From an uncultured Fodinibius sp. (GTDB lineage: Bacteria; Bacteroidota; Rhodothermia; Balneolales; Balneolaceae): 64,000 bases of DNA. The stretch is taken from contig CAJXMW010000006.1 in the NCBI GenBank assembly GCA_913056235.1, forward strand, positions 1 to 64,000. Direction: 5' to 3'. The position numbers were made by a program, and so were the translations under genes. The notes below the pieces were generated by a model, which did not search any database, had not been told where the DNA came from, and saw nothing but the letters and a program-made list of their open reading frames with translations. Below, one piece after another: positions 63,123-64,000 of the stretch (position 1 is its first letter; every line of letters starts with the position of its first letter).

Positions 63123-64000
63123 CTAGAAGGTAGGATTAAATCGCAGCCAGAAAACCGGTGCTCGGTCAATATTGTTGAGGTCCCACGCCAGTTCACAGCG
63201 TATCAGACTAGATCCTATTCCAATGCCACCGTTATGCTTTAGATCATCAAAGTTAAACCGATCAAAGCCCGACAGTGGCCCGGCAGATTCTAAGAGATCG
63301 GGATCAAAATCTGTCCAGCCAGAATCGAGGAAAAGCGTAAAGTAGAAGTCGTCAAAGTCAATCCAGTTGCCGGAGCTGTGCATTGGACTACCAAACTGCA
63401 ATTCTGCGTTGCTTAGCAGCATTTGATTGCCCGGTCCCATCGACTTGAATGGCAGTGCACGCATGGTTCCCACCCCGCCCAGGTACAGCTGTTTAAAACG
63501 CGGGGCCTCCCCTGTGATGCTCGACATGCGAAGCCGATACTTTAGGACACCGCCGGGTTCAAAGTTGAGGTATGAAATCAGCTCAGTTGTATATTTGGAG
63601 TAATCAAAATCAGAGGAGCGGCCAATACCCGGATCAGCGAACTCTGCCTGGCCGTTTAAAGCGAAGGTGAAATTTCTCGACAATACCAACCGTTTGGGAT
63701 TGAAGGAGGCCGAAACAGTAAGGGCTGATATATTGGTTGTATCCATTGCAGCACCATTTTGGAAGTCGATCGGAGGATTAGTGCGGAAACGATCGTTCGC
63801 TCCAAAGAGCGCCCAGTTGGTTTCTTTCTGGAGGCTGTTAAATCGGTCATCACTAAAGGCAATACCACCCTCGAAATAACGCTTCGATCGAGCAAGCATA
63901 TAGAGCCCCCATCCTTTTTGTTTATAGTAATCCATGAAGTCATAGCCACCCATAAAAGCTGTAAGCGTCGTTTCGGTCATTCCTACACGCCACTCGTCGT
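63123..64000 (-). CDS. Outer-membrane beta-barrel (BamA/surface-antigen-like), 3' part
   Basis: The frame is open to the window edge, so the 5' end lies outside. The visible ~290 residues are barrel strands (YFEGGIAFSD, LTVSASFNP, YRLRMSSIT) and contain YLGGVGTMRALPF, like the G-x-x-x-x-R-G/A turn of the Omp85/D15 barrels, and end with an aromatic C-terminal residue (F), the usual insertion signal. It may be the barrel of a larger enzyme, for example a patatin or peptidase with a C-terminal barrel. A terminator follows at 63003-63046. Confidence 0.75.
   Translation of the reverse strand, partial: DEWRVGMTETTLTAFMGGYDFMDYYKQKGWGLYMLARSKRYFEGGIAFSDDRFNSLQKETNWALFGANDRFRTNPPIDFQNGAAMDTTNISALTVSASFNPKRLVLSRNFTFALNGQAEFADPGIGRSSDFDYSKYTTELISYLNFEPGGVLKYRLRMSSITGEAPRFKQLYLGGVGTMRALPFKSMGPGNQMLLSNAELQFGSPMHSSGNWIDFDDFYFTLFLDSGWTDFDPDLLESAGPLSGFDRFNFDDLKHNGGIGIGSSLIRCELAWDLNNIDRAPVFWLRFNPTF

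Noticed and set aside
1-64000. Search for tRNA, rRNA and CRISPR arrays
   Set aside because: No T-loop-like GGTTCGAATCC motif in gaps, no rRNA signature and no regularly spaced repeats were noticed by eye; a tool search could still find a missed tRNA.

Overview
The window looks like a piece of chromosome from a Gram-negative bacterium of the Bacteroidota/Rhodothermota/Balneolota side of the tree. Supporting points are a type 2 isopentenyl-diphosphate isomerase, a SUF operon ending in a DUF2480 gene, BamD/SurA/outer-membrane barrel genes, many lipoproteins, few strong Shine-Dalgarno sites, and promoter-like TTTG/TAnnTTTG sequences. Assignment to Balneolota is an inference from gene content, not from a marker phylogeny. 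Most of the window is core metabolism and envelope genes; no rRNA, tRNA or CRISPR array was seen.

Layout. 1-1248: integron integrase with an attI-like core site to its left, so any cassette array would lie off the left edge. 1393-5514: CPBP protease, tadA, apt, a 655-nt non-coding stretch, then an unknown lipoprotein plus coiled-coil membrane protein pair. 5727-7145: small barrel-like protein and an e(P4)-type phosphatase. 7299-11730: a tightly packed run starting with a retropepsin-like protein (RimB type), rimK and an aspartoacylase-family enzyme, followed by DUF952, an M28-like peptidase and a lipid kinase. 11733-13460: fasciclin protein, then a decayed DUF1579-like pseudogene and AT-rich DNA. 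13461-17249 (minus): der, an isolated nuoI, a DinB-like protein, a 7-TM protein and a peroxiredoxin. 17334-26363 (plus): small membrane protein, a frameshifted alpha-hydroxy-acid oxidase, tdk, a nucleoside transporter, two SurA/parvulin-type chaperones, MoxR and a VWA protein.

26370-31824 (minus): idi2, polyprenyl synthase, bamD, nadD and an LD-carboxypeptidase form one run, preceded by an SDR gene. 32029-38454 (minus): complete SUF Fe-S assembly operon sufBCDS-nfu-sufA-DUF2480, with an internal promoter and palindrome before nfu. 38793-48367 (minus): a run of about ten genes with tiny gaps, greA, ugd, uxs, nudix, barrel, caspase-like lipoprotein (catalytic residues lost), DMT transporter, pta, DinB and mscS. 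ugd is far more GC-rich than its neighbours. 48674-50875: TrmH-family methylase, an AP2-domain protein and a quinone oxidoreductase.

51122-59207 (plus): metG, an NSS transporter, efp-accB-accC-gcvH ending at a strong terminator, and guaA. 59276-62827: a TPR plus periplasmic-binding-fold protein reminiscent of LpoA faces mltG tail to tail, followed by a Bax-inhibitor-1 family gene. 62945-63043 holds a strongly structured segment ending in a terminator, and the right edge is the 3' part of an outer-membrane barrel gene.

The most noteworthy items are the integron platform at the left edge, the pseudo-caspase lipoprotein inside the greA-pta run, the composition break at ugd, the AP2-domain protein, the thymidine kinase lacking half of its zinc cysteines, two broken genes, and several palindromes placed over likely promoters.
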